64,000 nt of DNA. It comes from Polynucleobacter acidiphobus. GTDB lineage: Bacteria > Pseudomonadota > Gammaproteobacteria > Burkholderiales > Burkholderiaceae. The translations under genes were made by a program, and so were the position numbers. A model generated the notes under the pieces. It searched no databases, had not been told where the DNA came from, and saw nothing but the letters and a program-made list of their open reading frames with translations. Shown piece by piece: positions 63,881-64,000 of the stretch (its first letter is position 1; each line of letters opens with the position of its first letter). The DNA is taken from the NCBI RefSeq assembly GCF_003065385.1, contig NZ_CP023277.1, positions 326,044 to 390,043 of the forward strand, written 5' to 3'.

Positions 63881-63908
63881 TGTTAAGATTGCTTACCTAT
63901 GCTATTAT
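63880..63908 (+). promoter_or_regulatory. Promoter of the gene at the window end
   Basis: TTGTTA (63880-63885) and TATTAT (63903-63908) are 17 bp apart. Transcription would start near 63915, about 17 nt before the ATG at 63932. Confidence 0.5.
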
Positions 63909-63931
63909 GCATGAAATTTCATTAAAAAATC

Positions 63932-64000
63932 ATGCAAAAAGAGCCTGCAAAACCCCCCTTAAATACTTCGCCTGAATTACGCGATAGCGCATTGGGGAGA
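63932..64000 (+). CDS. Partial CDS running off the window
   Basis: The frame from ATG 63932 is open to the window edge: 23 codons beginning MQKEPAKPPLN and reaching ELRDSALGR. I do not recognise the family from this much. A good promoter and a palindrome directly upstream support a real gene. No clear ribosome site is visible. Confidence 0.45.
   Translation, partial: MQKEPAKPPLNTSPELRDSALGR

Overview
The window looks like a chromosomal segment of a free-living Burkholderiaceae betaproteobacterium, and I think of a Polynucleobacter-like organism. This rests on gene content and protein style (GlcG, BPSS1780-type membrane protein, type II ThrB, FolE2, an rpoD with a long Lys/Ala-rich head) and not on any search. 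Genes are tightly packed, with many ATGA or TAATG overlaps. Several divergent pairs have almost no intergenic DNA.

Layout. 1-1.6 kb: a complete IS481-type insertion sequence ending 11 bp from the 3' end of tRNA-Lys(UUU). 1.8-6.3 kb: amiC-tsaE facing queG, then azlCD. 6.3-15.7 kb: an accessory stretch of toxin-antitoxin and related genes (hipBA, a ParS/RES pair, a lone HicB, an NYN nuclease, a HicB remnant, a lone XRE regulator, a Fic enzyme), broken by a large FAD/Fe-S oxidoreductase and glcG. 15.8-17.1 kb: an RhlE-like RNA helicase. 17.2-31 kb: a surface-glycan-like cluster (GT4, PqqD-like protein, HprK-like kinase, two GT2 enzymes, nucleotidyltransferase, TPR-glycosyltransferase) running into a large repeat-rich autotransporter and galE. 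The autotransporter is split by a one-base frameshift in a G6 tract. 31-57 kb: mostly housekeeping (gluQ, dnaE, galU, valS, uvrD, thrB, polA, ZIP transporter, sulfurtransferase, Rieske oxygenase, xseB-ispA-dxs-folE2, tsaD), with a HigBA pair and an orphan VapB/AbrB-like antitoxin between genes. 57-63 kb: the macromolecular-synthesis group rpsU - yqeY - dnaG - rpoD, interrupted after rpsU by an inverted RelE/Xre pair.

The last kilobase is the most unusual. After rpoD come a 40-nt tRNA 5' half, a short segment of inverted repeats, and a full tRNA-Ile(CAU) gene whose anticodon loop is interrupted by a 251-nt group I intron. Next is a truncated, inverted second copy of the IS from the window's left end. 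Both IS copies place the same end at the same distance (22-23 nt) from a tRNA CCA end, which suggests insertion targeted to tRNA 3' ends.

Best candidates for something undescribed: (a) the PqqD/HprK-like/nucleotidyltransferase/glycosyltransferase cluster coupled to an autotransporter and galE, possibly a surface-protein glycosylation system; (b) the tRNA-end-directed IS; (c) the intron-bearing tRNA with its duplicated intron-free 5' half. Several toxin or Fic promoters sit inside their operators and predict leaderless or nearly leaderless mRNAs.
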